This document shows, one piece after another, positions 31,994-41,861 of a stretch of 64,000 nucleotides of DNA. How positions within the stretch are numbered: position 1 is the first letter of the stretch; every line of letters starts with the position of its first letter. A model generated the notes under the pieces. The model saw only the letters and a program-made list of their open reading frames with translations. It had not been told where the DNA came from and searched no databases. A program made the translations under genes and the position numbers. The stretch is from Halobacillus salinarum (GTDB lineage: Bacteria > Bacillota > Bacilli > Bacillales > Halobacillaceae): the NCBI RefSeq assembly GCF_022919095.1, contig NZ_CP095073.1, positions 1,550,001 to 1,614,000 of the forward strand, read 5' to 3'.

Positions 31994-32613
31994 ATATAAG
32001 TGAAGTCTCATTTGATGAACGCGGGCTGGTACCCGCTGTCGTACAAGATGCAAGATCAAAGGCAGTGCTTACGCTTGCTTATATGAATAAGGAAGCATTG
32101 GAAAAGACGTTGGAATTAAAGGAAACGGTCTTTTACAGCCGTTCACGCCAAGAGTTATGGCATAAAGGAGAAACATCGGGAAACACCCAGAAGGTGGTAA
32201 GCCTTCATTTTGATTGCGACCAGGATGCGCTGTTAATCCAAGTGATACCATCTGGGCCGGCCTGCCATACAGGAAGCTACAGCTGCTTCTACAAATCGAT
32301 TACTGACCAAACCACGGACTTGAAGCCTGACCGATTTGCTATTTTAGACGAGCTGCTTCACGTGTTAGCTGAACGAAAGGCAGCGCTGCCTGAAGATTCC
32401 TATACGTCCAAGCTGTTTCAGGAAGGAGTAGACAGAATTGCCAAGAAAATTGGTGAAGAAGCGGGTGAAGTAATTATTGCCGCAAAAAACAATGACGCCG
32501 AAGAAATGTCTATGGAGTCTGCCGATCTACTCTTTCACTTGCTGCTATTACTAACAGAACGTGATGTTCCATTTGACCGGGTACTGGACGTACTTCAAGA
32601 ACGGCACCAATAA
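31990..32613 (+). CDS. hisI: Bifunctional phosphoribosyl-AMP cyclohydrolase / phosphoribosyl-ATP pyrophosphatase
   Basis: Fusion protein of 207 residues carrying steps two and three of the pathway. The N-terminal cyclohydrolase (about residues 1-105) has [16 protein letters not shown] and metal ligands in [10 protein letters not shown] and CHTGSYSCF. The C-terminal pyrophosphatase (about 115-205) has [15 protein letters not shown] and [11 protein letters not shown]. The domain fusion is as in B. subtilis. It is the last gene of the operon. hisC is not here but begins at the far right of the window. Confidence 0.96.
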   Translation: MNISEVSFDERGLVPAVVQDARSKAVLTLAYMNKEALEKTLELKETVFYSRSRQELWHKGETSGNTQKVVSLHFDCDQDALLIQVIPSGPACHTGSYSCFYKSITDQTTDLKPDRFAILDELLHVLAERKAALPEDSYTSKLFQEGVDRIAKKIGEEAGEVIIAAKNNDAEEMSMESADLLFHLLLLLTERDVPFDRVLDVLQERHQ

Positions 32614-32660
32614 TTTCGACAAAAACTCTTAAATTCCTCCTATTTCATAGAGCAAGATTA

Positions 32661-32669
32661 TGTTATACT
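32661..32669 (+). promoter_or_regulatory. Extended -10 promoter of the yvcD gene
   Basis: TGTTATACT is a good extended -10 about 40 bases before the start codon. No clear terminator separates it from hisI. Confidence 0.5.
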
Positions 32670-32709
32670 GCTTAATTAGTGAGATTTGAAACGTAATAGG
32701 GGGAGCGTC

Positions 32710-33726
32710 ATGACGACATCAAACAGCTCAGCAGTAAAAGAAAATAAAAATGTCATCCCATTTATGCCGACAGCGAATTTTTATTTTTCACATGGCATCC
32801 AGGCTTTTCAAAAGCGCCGATTTAAAGCTGCTGTTAAATGGCTGAATAAAGCTATTGAAGCTGATCCTGATGAACCATTGTATCCATGCCAGCTTTCCGT
32901 AATCTATACGGAAGTTGGCTCTTATCATGCTGCCAACCAATTGTTAACTGAGGTCTTGGCTAAATTTGGAAAAGAATATGTGGATTGCTATTACCTCATG
33001 GCTAATAATTATGCTCATCTTGGTTTGTTGAACGATGCAAAAAAATATGTAGAAACCTATCTTGAGCAATCCGGCGATGGAGAGTTTGATGAAGCTGCTA
33101 AACAACTACTGGAGATGCTGGATAGCTTGGACGATGAGTCTTTAGAAGATGATGATTGGGCATTTGAAGATGAAGACGACTTGCTTGTGTACCAGGAGAC
33201 GGCGTTTTACCATTTGGAACACGAGCATTGGGACCAGGCACTATCCGTGTTGGAAGAAATGATGCAGCATTTTCCTGAGTTCTTGCTGGCCAAGCATAAA
33301 TATGCTTATGCCTTGTTTCATAGTGGAGATAAGCATGGAGCAATTGAATTAGAGAAACAATGGCTGAAGAAGAATCATACTAATATTCATAGCCACGTCA
33401 ATTTAGCTGGTTTTTATTTAGAGCAAGGTTTTCCTGAGAAAGCAGAGATCCATGTCAACGTCCTCTTTAATGTTTTTCCTATGCACGAACAGCAGAAGCT
33501 CGCCGTAGCTGAAACGTTGTCTCGCGCTGGGCATTATGAGGAAGCGGTCGAACGATTCCGTATCCTCGACCAAAAGCAGGTGATTCAGCGGCGTGTCTAT
33601 TACAAGTGGTACAGCATTGCTTTATACCACACCGGCAACCCTTCAAAAGCTCTTCAGCTCTGGGAAAAAGGATGTCACTCTTTTCCGAAGCTGGGCGAAG
33701 AAGACGGGCCATGGAGCGATAAGTAG
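32710..33726 (+). CDS. yvcD: TPR-repeat protein (YvcD-like)
   Basis: Soluble protein of about 338 residues with tetratricopeptide-like helices: residues about 23-125 (FYFSHGIQAFQKRRFKAAVKWLNKAIEADPDEP) and about 155-330. The halves are joined by a very acidic linker (LDDESLEDDDWAFEDEDD). TPR proteins bind other proteins; the partner is unknown. ATG 32710 follows AGGGGGAG by about 5 bases; a TTG at 32686 would leave the ribosome site inside the gene. The gene precedes trxB, as yvcD does in B. subtilis. Confidence 0.85.
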   Translation: MTTSNSSAVKENKNVIPFMPTANFYFSHGIQAFQKRRFKAAVKWLNKAIEADPDEPLYPCQLSVIYTEVGSYHAANQLLTEVLAKFGKEYVDCYYLMANNYAHLGLLNDAKKYVETYLEQSGDGEFDEAAKQLLEMLDSLDDESLEDDDWAFEDEDDLLVYQETAFYHLEHEHWDQALSVLEEMMQHFPEFLLAKHKYAYALFHSGDKHGAIELEKQWLKKNHTNIHSHVNLAGFYLEQGFPEKAEIHVNVLFNVFPMHEQQKLAVAETLSRAGHYEEAVERFRILDQKQVIQRRVYYKWYSIALYHTGNPSKALQLWEKGCHSFPKLGEEDGPWSDK

Positions 33727-33837
33727 GGTTAAAAGGACTGCCTTGTTCAATGAAGCACATTAATGGACGATGGTACTAAGATTTACTATGATAAGGAAGG
33801 CATAAAAATTGATACAATTGGATTCACAAGGAGTTGA

Positions 33838-34794
<957 letters not shown>

Positions 34795-34896
34795 AAAAGT
34801 AATTTCAATTTAACCGTGTTGTAACACGTGTGAAACATTTATAGGGTACAATGTAAGTGATTAATTGACCCCCTTTTAATAGATAGATCTCTATTA

Positions 34897-34928
34897 AGCA
34901 CAGGTGCTATCACCTGTGCATTTTTTTT
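34897..34928 (+). terminator. Terminator downstream of trxB
   Basis: A 9-bp perfect stem (GCACAGGTG 34898-34906 with CACCTGTGC 34911-34919) followed by a run of eight T. Confidence 0.92.
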
Positions 34929-34958
34929 GTGAAGATAAACATCTGGAAAATCATAATA

Positions 34959-34988
34959 TTGTAGCGAATAGAATATTCATTGTATAAT
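34959..34988 (+). promoter_or_regulatory. Promoter of the yvcI operon
   Basis: TTGTAG (34959-34964), an 18-bp spacer and a consensus TATAAT (34983-34988). The -10 overlaps an ATG at 34987, which therefore cannot be the start of the downstream gene. Confidence 0.75.
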
Positions 34989-35028
34989 GATTAAAGATGC
35001 CCTCGAGAGAGAAAATGAGGTGACGCAC

Positions 35029-35496
35029 ATGCAGCGTGTATCGAACTGTATCTTGCGAGTTAACGATCAAATACTCCTGTTAAAAAAGCCAAGACGTGGC
35101 TGGTATGTGGCTCCAGGCGGAAAGATGGAAGCCGGAGAAAACATTAAAGATGCCGTAGTCAGGGAATTCAAAGAAGAAACCGGACTAACCATTCATAATC
35201 CAGAACTTAAAGGATCCTTTACTTTCATTATGCGTGACCAGGAAGTAACGAAGCAGGAATGGATGATGTTTACGTTTTACACGACGAGTTATACAGGAGA
35301 ATTGCTGGAAGAAAGTGAAGAAGGACAATTGGAATGGGTGCCTGTAAGCGATGTATTAACTAAGCCAATGGCGGAGGGCGATCGGTATATTTTTGAACAT
35401 ATTCTCAAGCATGACGAACAAGTATATGGAACCTTTATTTATACCACGGACTTTAAACTAATTGATCAGGACCTTGATCCATCCCGTCCAGAATAA
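35029..35496 (+). CDS. yvcI: Nudix hydrolase YvcI
   Basis: Nudix-family hydrolase of 155 residues that cleaves nucleoside diphosphates linked to another group; exact substrate unknown. The Nudix box runs from [18 protein letters not shown] to KEETGL, in the usual GX5EX7REUXEEXGU pattern. I start it at ATG 35029 ([13 protein letters not shown]), 5 bases after GAGGTGA, since the upstream ATG 34987 overlaps the promoter -10. The first gene of yvcI-rapZ-yvcK-whiA-crh, the same order as in B. subtilis. Confidence 0.92.
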   Translation: MQRVSNCILRVNDQILLLKKPRRGWYVAPGGKMEAGENIKDAVVREFKEETGLTIHNPELKGSFTFIMRDQEVTKQEWMMFTFYTTSYTGELLEESEEGQLEWVPVSDVLTKPMAEGDRYIFEHILKHDEQVYGTFIYTTDFKLIDQDLDPSRPE

Positions 35497-35512
35497 CAAG
35501 GAGCGATTTACG

Positions 35513-36406
35513 ATGACCACGGCTGATAAAACAAAAAATACTCAACTAGTAATCATCACTGGGATGTCTGGAGCCGGAAAGACGGTTGCCGTTCAAAGTT
35601 TTGAAGATCTCGGTTTTTTTTGTGTCGATAATCTTCCTCCCGCCCTTCTTCCTAAATTTCTCGAATTAATGAAAGATTCCACAAATAATATTCAAAACGT
35701 TGCTTTAGTTATGGACTTACGGGGACGGGAGTTTTTCGAGTCGCTCTTTGATGCTTTGGACAGGCTTGGGAAAGAGGACTGGCTGCAAGAGCATATTCTC
35801 TTTTTAGATGCAGAAGATCAGGCTCTTGTATCCCGTTATAAAGAGACGAGAAGGTCCCATCCGTTAGCGAAGGATGGCCTGCCCTTGGAAGGAATTCGCA
35901 GAGAGCGAAAAATGCTCGAAGAATTAAAAGGACGCGCACAAACATTAGTCAATACGACTAGTCTAAAACCAAAGGAGTTAAGAGAAATTATTTTAGAAAG
36001 ATACCGGGCTCAAGAGCAGCAGGTATTTTCTGTCCAAATGGTCTCCTTTGGCTTTAAATACGGAGTGCCGATTGATGCAGATCTTATGTTTGACGTTCGA
36101 TTTTTACCTAACCCGCACTACGTCGATCACATGCGCCCGCTGACAGGATTGAACTCTGAGGTTTCCTCCTACGTATTTAAATGGTCGGACACGCAGAAGT
36201 TCTTAGAAAAATTAAAAGATCTTCTTCAATTCATGCTTCCTCAATACAAACGGGAAGGGAAGAGCCAATTGGTTGTAGGAATAGGATGTACAGGAGGACA
36301 GCACAGATCTGTAGCGATCGCGGAGTATTTAAGTGAGTATTTCTCAAGTGATTTTGTAACTCACGTCACGCATAGAGACATAGACAAAAGAAAGGGTTTA
36401 TCCTAA
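35513..36406 (+). CDS. rapZ: RNase adapter protein RapZ (YvcJ)
   Basis: Nucleotide-binding protein of 297 residues. Walker A is [12 protein letters not shown]; the C-terminal half carries [26 protein letters not shown] and [16 protein letters not shown]. In E. coli RapZ guides RNase E to the GlmZ RNA; in Bacillus YvcJ binds nucleotides and affects competence. ATG 35513 follows AAGGAG; an upstream in-frame TTG (35462) would overlap yvcI without a ribosome site. The stop abuts the next start (TAAATG). Confidence 0.94.
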   Translation: MTTADKTKNTQLVIITGMSGAGKTVAVQSFEDLGFFCVDNLPPALLPKFLELMKDSTNNIQNVALVMDLRGREFFESLFDALDRLGKEDWLQEHILFLDAEDQALVSRYKETRRSHPLAKDGLPLEGIRRERKMLEELKGRAQTLVNTTSLKPKELREIILERYRAQEQQVFSVQMVSFGFKYGVPIDADLMFDVRFLPNPHYVDHMRPLTGLNSEVSSYVFKWSDTQKFLEKLKDLLQFMLPQYKREGKSQLVVGIGCTGGQHRSVAIAEYLSEYFSSDFVTHVTHRDIDKRKGLS

Positions 36407-37360
36407 ATGACAAATCCAACAGAACCACGAGTGGTTGTGATCGGAGGGGGGACTGGGATGCCGGTCCTCTTGCGCGGTTTAAAGTACTTTCCAATCGAGC
36501 TGTCAGCGATCGTTACCGTTGCTGATGATGGGGGAAGCTCAGGAAGACTGCGTAAGGAATTAGAAATTCCTGCTCCTGGCGACATTCGGAATGTAATTGC
36601 TGCCTTATCGGAAGCAGAACCGATGCTTCTCGACTTGTTTCAGCATCGGTTTACAAATGGAAACGGGTTAACCGGGCACTCAATGGGGAATCTTCTGTTA
36701 GCTGCAATGGCTTCCATGACAGGGGATTTTTATCACGGGATTAAAGAAATCTCACGTGTGTTAAATGTGAAAGGGCATATCTATCCGATTGCTAATCATT
36801 CAATGAGTCTGCATGCGGAAATGGAAGATGGAACGATCGTGACTGGAGAATCGAGCATTCCCATGCAGAATAAGCGTATTAAGCGCGTGTTTGTCAGCCC
36901 TGCTCCGATCAATCCATTGCCTGAAGCAATTCAAGCTGTAAAAGATGCTGATTTGATTGTCATCGCCCCCGGAAGTCTCTACACGAGTATTCTCCCGAAC
37001 ATAATCATACCTGAAATTGGGCAAGCTTTACGAGAGACGAAGGCCAAAGTCACGTACGTATGCAATGTGATGACCCAGGAAGGGGAGACTGCCGGATACA
37101 CAGCTGCTGATCACGTGCAGGCACTGTTTGATCACATCGGAAAAGGGTGCATTCATTCTGTCATTGTTCATAATGCACCAATAGATCAATCGGTACGAAA
37201 GGTTTATGCTGAAGAGAATGCAGAACCAGTTGTTTATGATATGGAACGGATTAAAGGCATGGGACTGCAGATTATTGAAGAAGATATCATTGATCAGAGC
37301 CAATCCATGCTGAGACATGATACTACTAAGCTCTCTCATTTGCTTTATTCCATGATTTAG
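36407..37360 (+). CDS. yvcK: YvcK, gluconeogenesis factor (MgfK)
   Basis: Cytosolic protein of 317 residues of the CofD-like/UPF0052 family. [44 protein letters not shown] and the later [15 protein letters not shown] are characteristic. In B. subtilis it is needed for growth on gluconeogenic substrates and for cell shape, and binds UDP-sugars. It begins directly after the rapZ stop and precedes whiA by 25 bases. Its neighbour crh and the nearby glycolytic genes fit a carbon-control role. Confidence 0.95.
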   Translation: MTNPTEPRVVVIGGGTGMPVLLRGLKYFPIELSAIVTVADDGGSSGRLRKELEIPAPGDIRNVIAALSEAEPMLLDLFQHRFTNGNGLTGHSMGNLLLAAMASMTGDFYHGIKEISRVLNVKGHIYPIANHSMSLHAEMEDGTIVTGESSIPMQNKRIKRVFVSPAPINPLPEAIQAVKDADLIVIAPGSLYTSILPNIIIPEIGQALRETKAKVTYVCNVMTQEGETAGYTAADHVQALFDHIGKGCIHSVIVHNAPIDQSVRKVYAEENAEPVVYDMERIKGMGLQIIEEDIIDQSQSMLRHDTTKLSHLLYSMI

Positions 37361-37385
37361 AGAGCTGACGAGGAGGTGGAGGTTC

Positions 37386-38336
37386 ATGTCCTTTGCATCA
37401 GAGATAAAAAAAGAACTAACGAACGTAGAAGCAGAGAATTTCTGTTTAGAATCTGAGCTGGCTGCTCTGGTACGCATGAATGGAACGTTCTCATTTTCTA
37501 ACAGGGAATATGTGCTGGATGTGCAGACAGAAAACGCAGCGATTGCCAGAAGAATTTATATGCTTATTAAAAAGCTTTACCCTTATCCAGTAGAACTGCT
37601 CGTACGAAAGAAAATGCGTTTAAAGAAAAATAACGTATACATCGTCCGCTTAAAGGAAAACGCAGAAAAAGTCTTAAGGGACTTAGAGATCTTGAACGGC
37701 CCGCTTTCCATTAACCCGAATATACCTGAGAAGTATTTGCAGGATACGAGCTGTAAGCGTGCGTATTTACGTGGAGCTTTTTTAGCTGGTGGGTCTGTTA
37801 ACAACCCGGAAACCTCTTCTTATCACTTAGAAATCTATTCTAGTGACGAGGAACACAACGAAGCGTTGTGTAAGCTCATGAACAGCTTTGGGTTGAATGC
37901 ACGCACCTTGGAAAGAAAGAAAGGGTTCATTACCTATTTAAAAGAGGCTGACAAAATAACAGAATTAATTAGTAACATAGGTGCTCATCAAGCTTTATTT
38001 AAATTTGAAGATGTGCGAATCGTGCGGGATATGCGGAATTCCGTGAATCGTCTCGTAAATTGTGAAACAGCGAACTTGAATAAGACGATAGGGGCCGCCT
38101 TTCGACAAGTAGAGAACATTAAGTTTATTAAACGAACTGTAGGACTAGAAGCCCTCCCTGATAAACTCCAGGAGATTGCTTCACTGCGGCTGCAGCATCA
38201 GGAAGTTTCTCTTAAGGAACTGGGGGAACTTGTTTCTGGGGGAAGGATCAGCAAGTCCGGCATTAATCATCGTTTGAGGAAAATTGACGAATTTGCTGAT
38301 AAAGTTCGTAGAGGAGAAATCATTGAAAACAGTTAA
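37386..38336 (+). CDS. whiA: WhiA, DNA-binding protein of the LAGLIDADG-like family
   Basis: Protein of 316 residues with an N-terminal degenerate homing-endonuclease fold ([54 protein letters not shown]) and a C-terminal helix-turn-helix ([34 protein letters not shown]). In Streptomyces it activates sporulation genes; in Bacillus it affects division and chromosome segregation. The stop is followed by a short terminator before crh. AGGAGGTGGAG precedes ATG 37386. Confidence 0.96.
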   Translation: MSFASEIKKELTNVEAENFCLESELAALVRMNGTFSFSNREYVLDVQTENAAIARRIYMLIKKLYPYPVELLVRKKMRLKKNNVYIVRLKENAEKVLRDLEILNGPLSINPNIPEKYLQDTSCKRAYLRGAFLAGGSVNNPETSSYHLEIYSSDEEHNEALCKLMNSFGLNARTLERKKGFITYLKEADKITELISNIGAHQALFKFEDVRIVRDMRNSVNRLVNCETANLNKTIGAAFRQVENIKFIKRTVGLEALPDKLQEIASLRLQHQEVSLKELGELVSGGRISKSGINHRLRKIDEFADKVRRGEIIENS

Positions 38337-38382
38337 AACTAATGTATTCTTCTCTTATTCATGCTATAATGATATCAATTCT

Positions 38383-38410
38383 AAAACGCTTTCAAACGAG
38401 AGCGTTTTTT
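38383..38410 (+). terminator. Terminator between whiA and crh
   Basis: AAAACGCT (38383-38390) pairs with AGCGTTTT (38401-38408) with further T residues. A TGCTATAAT extended -10 lies at 38363-38370, so a start there would run straight into this hairpin. Confidence 0.75.
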
Positions 38411-38461
38411 CGTACAAATTTTGGAAACGTTTTATGACGTTGGAGAGAGGAGAATTGTACA

Positions 38462-38716
38462 TTGATCGAACGCGAGCTTAAGGTAGAATTGGATACGGGA
38501 CTGCAAGCAAGGCCGGCTGCTCAATTCGTACAGCAGGCAAATTTATTTTCCGCTGATATTTTTATAGAAAAAGATGAAAAGCGAGTAAATGCAAAAAGCA
38601 TTATGGGATTAATGAGCCTGGCAATTGGACACGGAGAAGAAATCCTTCTCATTGCCGATGGAAATGATGAAGAAAAAGCATTAGAGGAATTAACGTCGTT
38701 TATTTTAAAAAATTGA
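38462..38716 (+). CDS. crh: Crh, catabolite repression HPr-like protein
   Basis: HPr paralogue of 84 residues that acts only in regulation. Position 15 is Gln (TGLQARPAA) instead of the catalytic His, so it cannot pass phosphate from enzyme I, while Ser46 in AKSIMGLMSLA remains as the HprK target. Ser46-phosphorylated Crh acts as a corepressor with CcpA. The start is TTG 38462, about 6 bases after AGGAGAA. True HPr is encoded at 51.1-51.4 kb. Confidence 0.95.
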   Translation: MIERELKVELDTGLQARPAAQFVQQANLFSADIFIEKDEKRVNAKSIMGLMSLAIGHGEEILLIADGNDEEKALEELTSFILKN

Positions 38717-38762
38717 GGCATTCTTTGTGAAATAACGAACATAAAGTCCTTTAAAAACAATG

Positions 38763-38797
38763 AAAAAGCGTTGCGGCAGTTAAGCGCAACGCTTTTT
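38763..38797. terminator. Bidirectional terminator between crh and clpP
   Basis: A 13-bp perfect stem (AAAAAGCGTTGCG 38763-38775 with CGCAACGCTTTTT 38785-38797). Its A and T ends serve crh on the plus strand and clpP on the minus strand. Confidence 0.92.
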
Positions 38798-38809
38798 ATA
38801 ACTATATTT

Positions 38810-39394
38810 TTATTGGGTTTTCTCCATAACCTTATCGATTAAGCCATATTCTACGGCTTCCTCTGCAGACATAAAGTTATCGCGGTCTGTGTCACGTTCA
38901 ATGACTTCAATAGGCTGACCGGTGCGTTCAGAAAGAATTTTGTTTAACTTCTCGCGCATTTTCAAAATTCGTTTCGCGTGAATTTCAATGTCTGTAGCTT
39001 GACCCTGAGTTCCACCTAATGGCTGGTGAATCATGACTTCACTATTAGGAAGGGCATATCGTTTTCCTTTCTCTCCTGCATTTAGAAGGAAAGCCCCCAT
39101 AGATGCAGCCATGCCTGTGCAGATGGTAGAAACATTTGGTTTAATAAACTGCATCGTATCATAAATGGCCATTCCGGATGTGATGGATCCGCCTGGTGAA
39201 TTGATGTAAAGAGAGATATCTTTCTCAGGATCATCGGCTGCTAAGAACAAGAGCTGGGCAACGATAGAATTGGAGACGTTATCGTCAATCGCACTGCCGA
39301 GCATGATGATTCGATCTTTTAATAAGCGGGAATAAATGTCATAAGCGCGCTCCCCGCGGTTCGTTTGTTCAATAACTGTAGGCACTAAATTCAA
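38810..39394 (-). CDS. clpP: ClpP, ATP-dependent protease proteolytic subunit
   Basis: Serine protease of 194 residues forming the tetradecameric chamber used with ClpX, ClpC and ClpE. The catalytic triad is Ser98 ([11 protein letters not shown]), His123 (VMIHQPLGG) and Asp172. It is involved in degrading proteins tagged by tmRNA, whose gene is also in this window. The start is TTG 39394, 7 bases after AAAGGAGG. The promoter overlaps a CtsR-type box, as expected for a class III heat-shock gene. Confidence 0.97.
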   Translation of the reverse strand: MNLVPTVIEQTNRGERAYDIYSRLLKDRIIMLGSAIDDNVSNSIVAQLLFLAADDPEKDISLYINSPGGSITSGMAIYDTMQFIKPNVSTICTGMAASMGAFLLNAGEKGKRYALPNSEVMIHQPLGGTQGQATDIEIHAKRILKMREKLNKILSERTGQPIEVIERDTDRDNFMSAEEAVEYGLIDKVMEKTQ

Positions 39395-39438
39395 TTTAAT
39401 TTCCTCCTTTTTGATCAGAACATTAAGATTATGTTTTT

Positions 39439-39467
39439 ATCATACAATTAAGGTCAGTAAAGGTCAA
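39439..39467 (-). promoter_or_regulatory. clpP sigma-A promoter
   Basis: On the minus strand: TTGACC (complement of 39462-39467), a 17-bp spacer and TATGAT (complement of 39439-39444). Confidence 0.8.
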
Positions 39468-39468
39468 A
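39452..39468. promoter_or_regulatory. CtsR-type operator of clpP
   Basis: GGTCAGTAAAGGTCAAA resembles the CtsR heptamer direct repeat RGTCAAA-N3-RGTCAAA, with two mismatches in the first half. It overlaps the -35. Control of clpP by CtsR is established in Bacillus. Confidence 0.75.
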
Positions 39469-39603
39469 CAAAATGAATGCCTTTCTCTCTCTTTATTCTT
39501 CTACCATCTTTCCCCAAATAAAATGGAATAAACGTGTGAAAATGATTTCCTGAGACTCAGGAAAAGGAAATAAGAAAATTTATAAATTCTTTCTGAGGAA
39601 TCC

Positions 39604-39632
39604 TTGCGTTTTTTTATTGTTGTTCGTATAAT
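39604..39632 (+). promoter_or_regulatory. tRNA-Arg promoter
   Basis: TTGCGT (39604-39609), a 17-bp spacer and a consensus TATAAT (39627-39632), 19 bases before the tRNA. Confidence 0.8.
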
Positions 39633-39651
39633 GAATATTGCATGTCGCTTT

Positions 39652-39727
39652 GCGCCCGTAGCTCAGTTGGATAGAGCGGTAGATTCCGGTTCTACGTCAG
39701 TCGGAGGTTCGAATCCTCTCGGGCGCG
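39652..39727 (+). tRNA. tRNA-Arg (anticodon CCG)
   Basis: A full cloverleaf can be drawn: acceptor GCGCCCG with CGGGCGC, D stem GCTC/GAGC, anticodon stem GTAGA/TCTAC with loop TTCCGGT (anticodon CCG), and T arm GGAGG-TTCGAAT-CCTCT. CCA is not encoded after the discriminator G. It is flanked by its own promoter and terminator and so is a single-gene unit. Confidence 0.95.
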
Positions 39728-39736
39728 CTAATCTAT

Positions 39737-39777
39737 AAGACTTCTGTTGCTGTAATAAGCTGCAGAAGTCTTTTTTT
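39737..39777 (+). terminator. Terminator of tRNA-Arg
   Basis: AAGACTTCTG (39737-39746) pairs with CAGAAGTCTT (39763-39772), followed by a T run. Confidence 0.9.
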
Positions 39778-39779
39778 GT

Positions 39780-40142
39780 TAATAATGGAAAAGGTTTTCC
39801 CTGGGAGTTTTTCTAAAACAGCGGGTTTGTTCCTCTAAGATTAAAAGGAGAAATTTCATTCGACAGCGTTCCCCTTAAAAAGTAGTAATATTTATGTTAT
39901 GGTAATTTAAAGAAGTTGTTTATTATTTAAGAATAACGTTTGGTGATGTGAGTGAACTCACCTGATTACCTGTCTTATAACTTACATATAAATTACACAT
40001 TAACTCTACATTTATTATACAAGCTATTTCTTAATAGTTTTGTTATGGTAATGTAGTTTTTTAATTTATTTATTTATGTTATGCTGGATTTTGTAGAGAT
40101 GAAACTGCTGTTTCTGCTCATTGGAATAGAAATGGGGTTATT
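39780..40142. other. AT-rich intergenic stretch with repeats
   Basis: This gap has no gene that I can support. It holds an exact 12-bp direct repeat, TGTTATGGTAAT, at 39895-39906 and 40041-40052, a related TGTTATGCT at 40077-40085 (each resembling an extended -10), and a tight inverted repeat GTGAGT-GA-ACTCAC at 39948-39961. It may be a multi-promoter control region for the small gene that follows. Confidence 0.35.
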
Positions 40143-40367
40143 ATGACAAATATTATCCGTTACAAAATGTTGTCGACGGAAAAAATTTCTGAAGATAGGC
40201 GAATTCACGTATTTGATATGCAGGAGCAACAAAAACTATCATTTAATTACGAATCATTAAAAAGGACACCTGACAATTACGCAGGTGAGGAACTCTCAGA
40301 GTTCTTACAAAAACGAAAATTAAAAATTGACCACGGTTTTTATGATCATACAGGACACGCTTCTTAG
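40143..40367 (+). CDS. Small hypothetical protein, 74 residues
   Basis: A charged, soluble protein with no hydrophobic segment and no motif that I recognise. The start ATG 40143 has only a weak GGGG upstream. Support comes from context: promoter-like repeats lie ahead of it, and its TAG stop sits inside a strong intrinsic terminator, an arrangement common for real short genes. It may still be a chance frame. Confidence 0.45.
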   Translation: MTNIIRYKMLSTEKISEDRRIHVFDMQEQQKLSFNYESLKRTPDNYAGEELSEFLQKRKLKIDHGFYDHTGHAS

Positions 40368-40382
40368 CGTGTCTCTTTTTTT
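40354..40382 (+). terminator. Terminator over the end of the 74-residue gene
   Basis: GACACGCT (40354-40361) pairs with AGCGTGTC (40366-40373), followed by a T run. Confidence 0.88.
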
Positions 40383-40420
40383 GGTAAGATGGAATGAAAA
40401 GAGGTTGCAGGAGGGATTCC

Positions 40421-40654
40421 GTGCAGACGGTATATTTAATGAGTAGAGAAGGCTGCCATCTTTGCGAGGAAGTTCGGGCTTTGTTATCTATTCTGGAGCT
40501 CGAAAAGAATGTAAAGGTACAAGAGGTAAATATCGAGAATGATGAGGCCTTATTGAACCAATATATGCTGGAAATTCCAGTAGTGATCATCGGTGATCAA
40601 GAACTCCAGTATCCTGCCATTTCTCTGGAGTTATTAAGAGAGCGTTTACAATGA
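40421..40654 (+). CDS. Glutaredoxin-like small thiol protein
   Basis: Thioredoxin-fold protein of 77 residues with the redox motif CHLC (VYLMSREGCHLCEEV) and the cis-proline segment EIPVVIIGDQEL. It likely reduces or senses disulfides; the partner is unknown. I start it at GTG 40421, 5 bases after AGGAGGG (40409-40415); an ATG at 40394 would lie ahead of that site. Such a gene is found just before cggR in several Bacillaceae, as I recall. Confidence 0.8.
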   Translation: MQTVYLMSREGCHLCEEVRALLSILELEKNVKVQEVNIENDEALLNQYMLEIPVVIIGDQELQYPAISLELLRERLQ

Positions 40655-40673
40655 AAAATTGAAGGTTTTTAGC

Positions 40674-40702
40674 TTGCGCCTGGTTATTGTCACTGGTACT
40701 AT
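40674..40702 (+). promoter_or_regulatory. Possible cggR operon promoter
   Basis: TTGCGC (40674-40679), a 17-bp spacer and TACTAT (40697-40702), upstream of the CggR-type operator. The match to consensus is modest. Confidence 0.45.
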
Positions 40703-40734
40703 TAATGGTGAAAAGGGTATTTTTTTGTACTAAG

Positions 40735-40770
40735 TGGGACAAAATACGGCTTGCCGGGACAATGTTATCC
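40735..40770. promoter_or_regulatory. CggR-type operator
   Basis: TGGGAC (40735-40740) and CGGGAC (40755-40760) repeat in the same direction exactly 20 bases apart, as in the B. subtilis operator CGGGAC-N6-TGTC-N4-CGGGAC-N6-TGTC. The TGTC elements are degenerate here (CGGC and ATCC). It lies 30 bases before cggR, downstream of the putative promoter, suited to a roadblock or repression. Confidence 0.75.
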
Positions 40771-40799
40771 CAGCTATTAACCATTAAAGGGGCTTTTCC

Positions 40800-41830
40800 A
40801 TGAGAGCTTTAATCGACCTTCAAAAAAAGTTATTCCCTGATGTGCTGGAAGTTATCCAGCGGCGTTACCAGCTGCTGCATTATATTCAGTTGATGCAGCC
40901 CGTAGGGCGAAGAACTCTCTCTGAAAACATGGAATTGGCTGAACGTACGGTTCGCACCGAGGTGGATTTCCTTAACAAACAAGGAGCAGTCGAGATCACA
41001 TCTATAGGCATGAGCTTAACCTTTGAAGGCCAAAGCATTCTCGAACAGCTTGCCGAGTTTATTAAAGAAGTCACTGGAGTCAAGGTTTTAGAGCAGCAAA
41101 TTAAGGATAAATTAAACCTAGACTACGTAGTTGTCGTTCCAGGGGATAGTGATGAACTTCATTGGGTAAAACAAGAGATGGGAAAAGCATGTGTCGATTA
41201 TTTGAAACAAAGGATAACTCCTGGTGAAGTGCTTGCCATCACTGGCGGCACGACGATGGCAGCCGTAGCGGAAATGATGCCCCCGCTTCAAGAAGCTAAC
41301 AATTGCCTTTTCGTTCCGGCTCGAGGAGGGCTGGGGGAGAGAGTAGAAAATCAGGCGAACACGATTTGCGCAGAAATGGCCAAAAAAGCAAGAGGTGACT
41401 ATCGCTTGCTTTATGTACCTGACCCTTTAAGCGAAGAAGCCTATCAGACAATCATCGAAGAACCCTCGATTAAAGAAGTACTTGAGATTATCCGGAATGC
41501 GGATATTGTCATACATGGGGTAGGGGATGCCATTACCATGGCTGAACGGCGGCGAACTCCAGCAGATCAGCTGAAGATGATAAAAGACAGCAGCGCTGTA
41601 GGGGAGGCCTTTGGTTATTATTTTAATTCTCAAGGGAGATTGTCTATAAGGTGCGTACGGTCGGACTGCAGTTAGAGGACTTGCAAAACACCAGTCAGGT
41701 AATTGCCGTAGCTGGCGGTCGTTCTAAAGCCCAGGCCATAGCATCTTATTTCCAGCCTGGAAAAAGCAACGTGCTCATTACAGATGAGGGCGCTGCCCAA
41801 GAGTTAATAAGGGATCTTCCCTTTAAATAA
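40800..41830 (+). pseudogene. cggR: CggR, central glycolytic genes regulator (frameshifted as sequenced)
   Basis: SorC/DeoR-type repressor of its own operon, released by fructose-1,6-bisphosphate. The N-terminal helix-turn-helix (GRRTLSENMELAERTVRTEVDFLNKQG) and the sugar-binding domain (AITGGTTMAAVAEMM; FVPARGGLGERVENQANTI) are intact. The frame breaks at GGG (41634-41636): adding one G gives NSQGEIVYKVRTVGLQLEDL and continues to the TAA at 41828-41830, with the expected VIAVAGGRSKAQAI. The repaired protein is about 343 residues, normal length. It is followed after 31 bases by gapA. The break is probably a base-call error. Confidence 0.94.
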
Positions 41831-41861
41831 ATTTTGCATTTAATCCAAGGAGGAATTTAGC

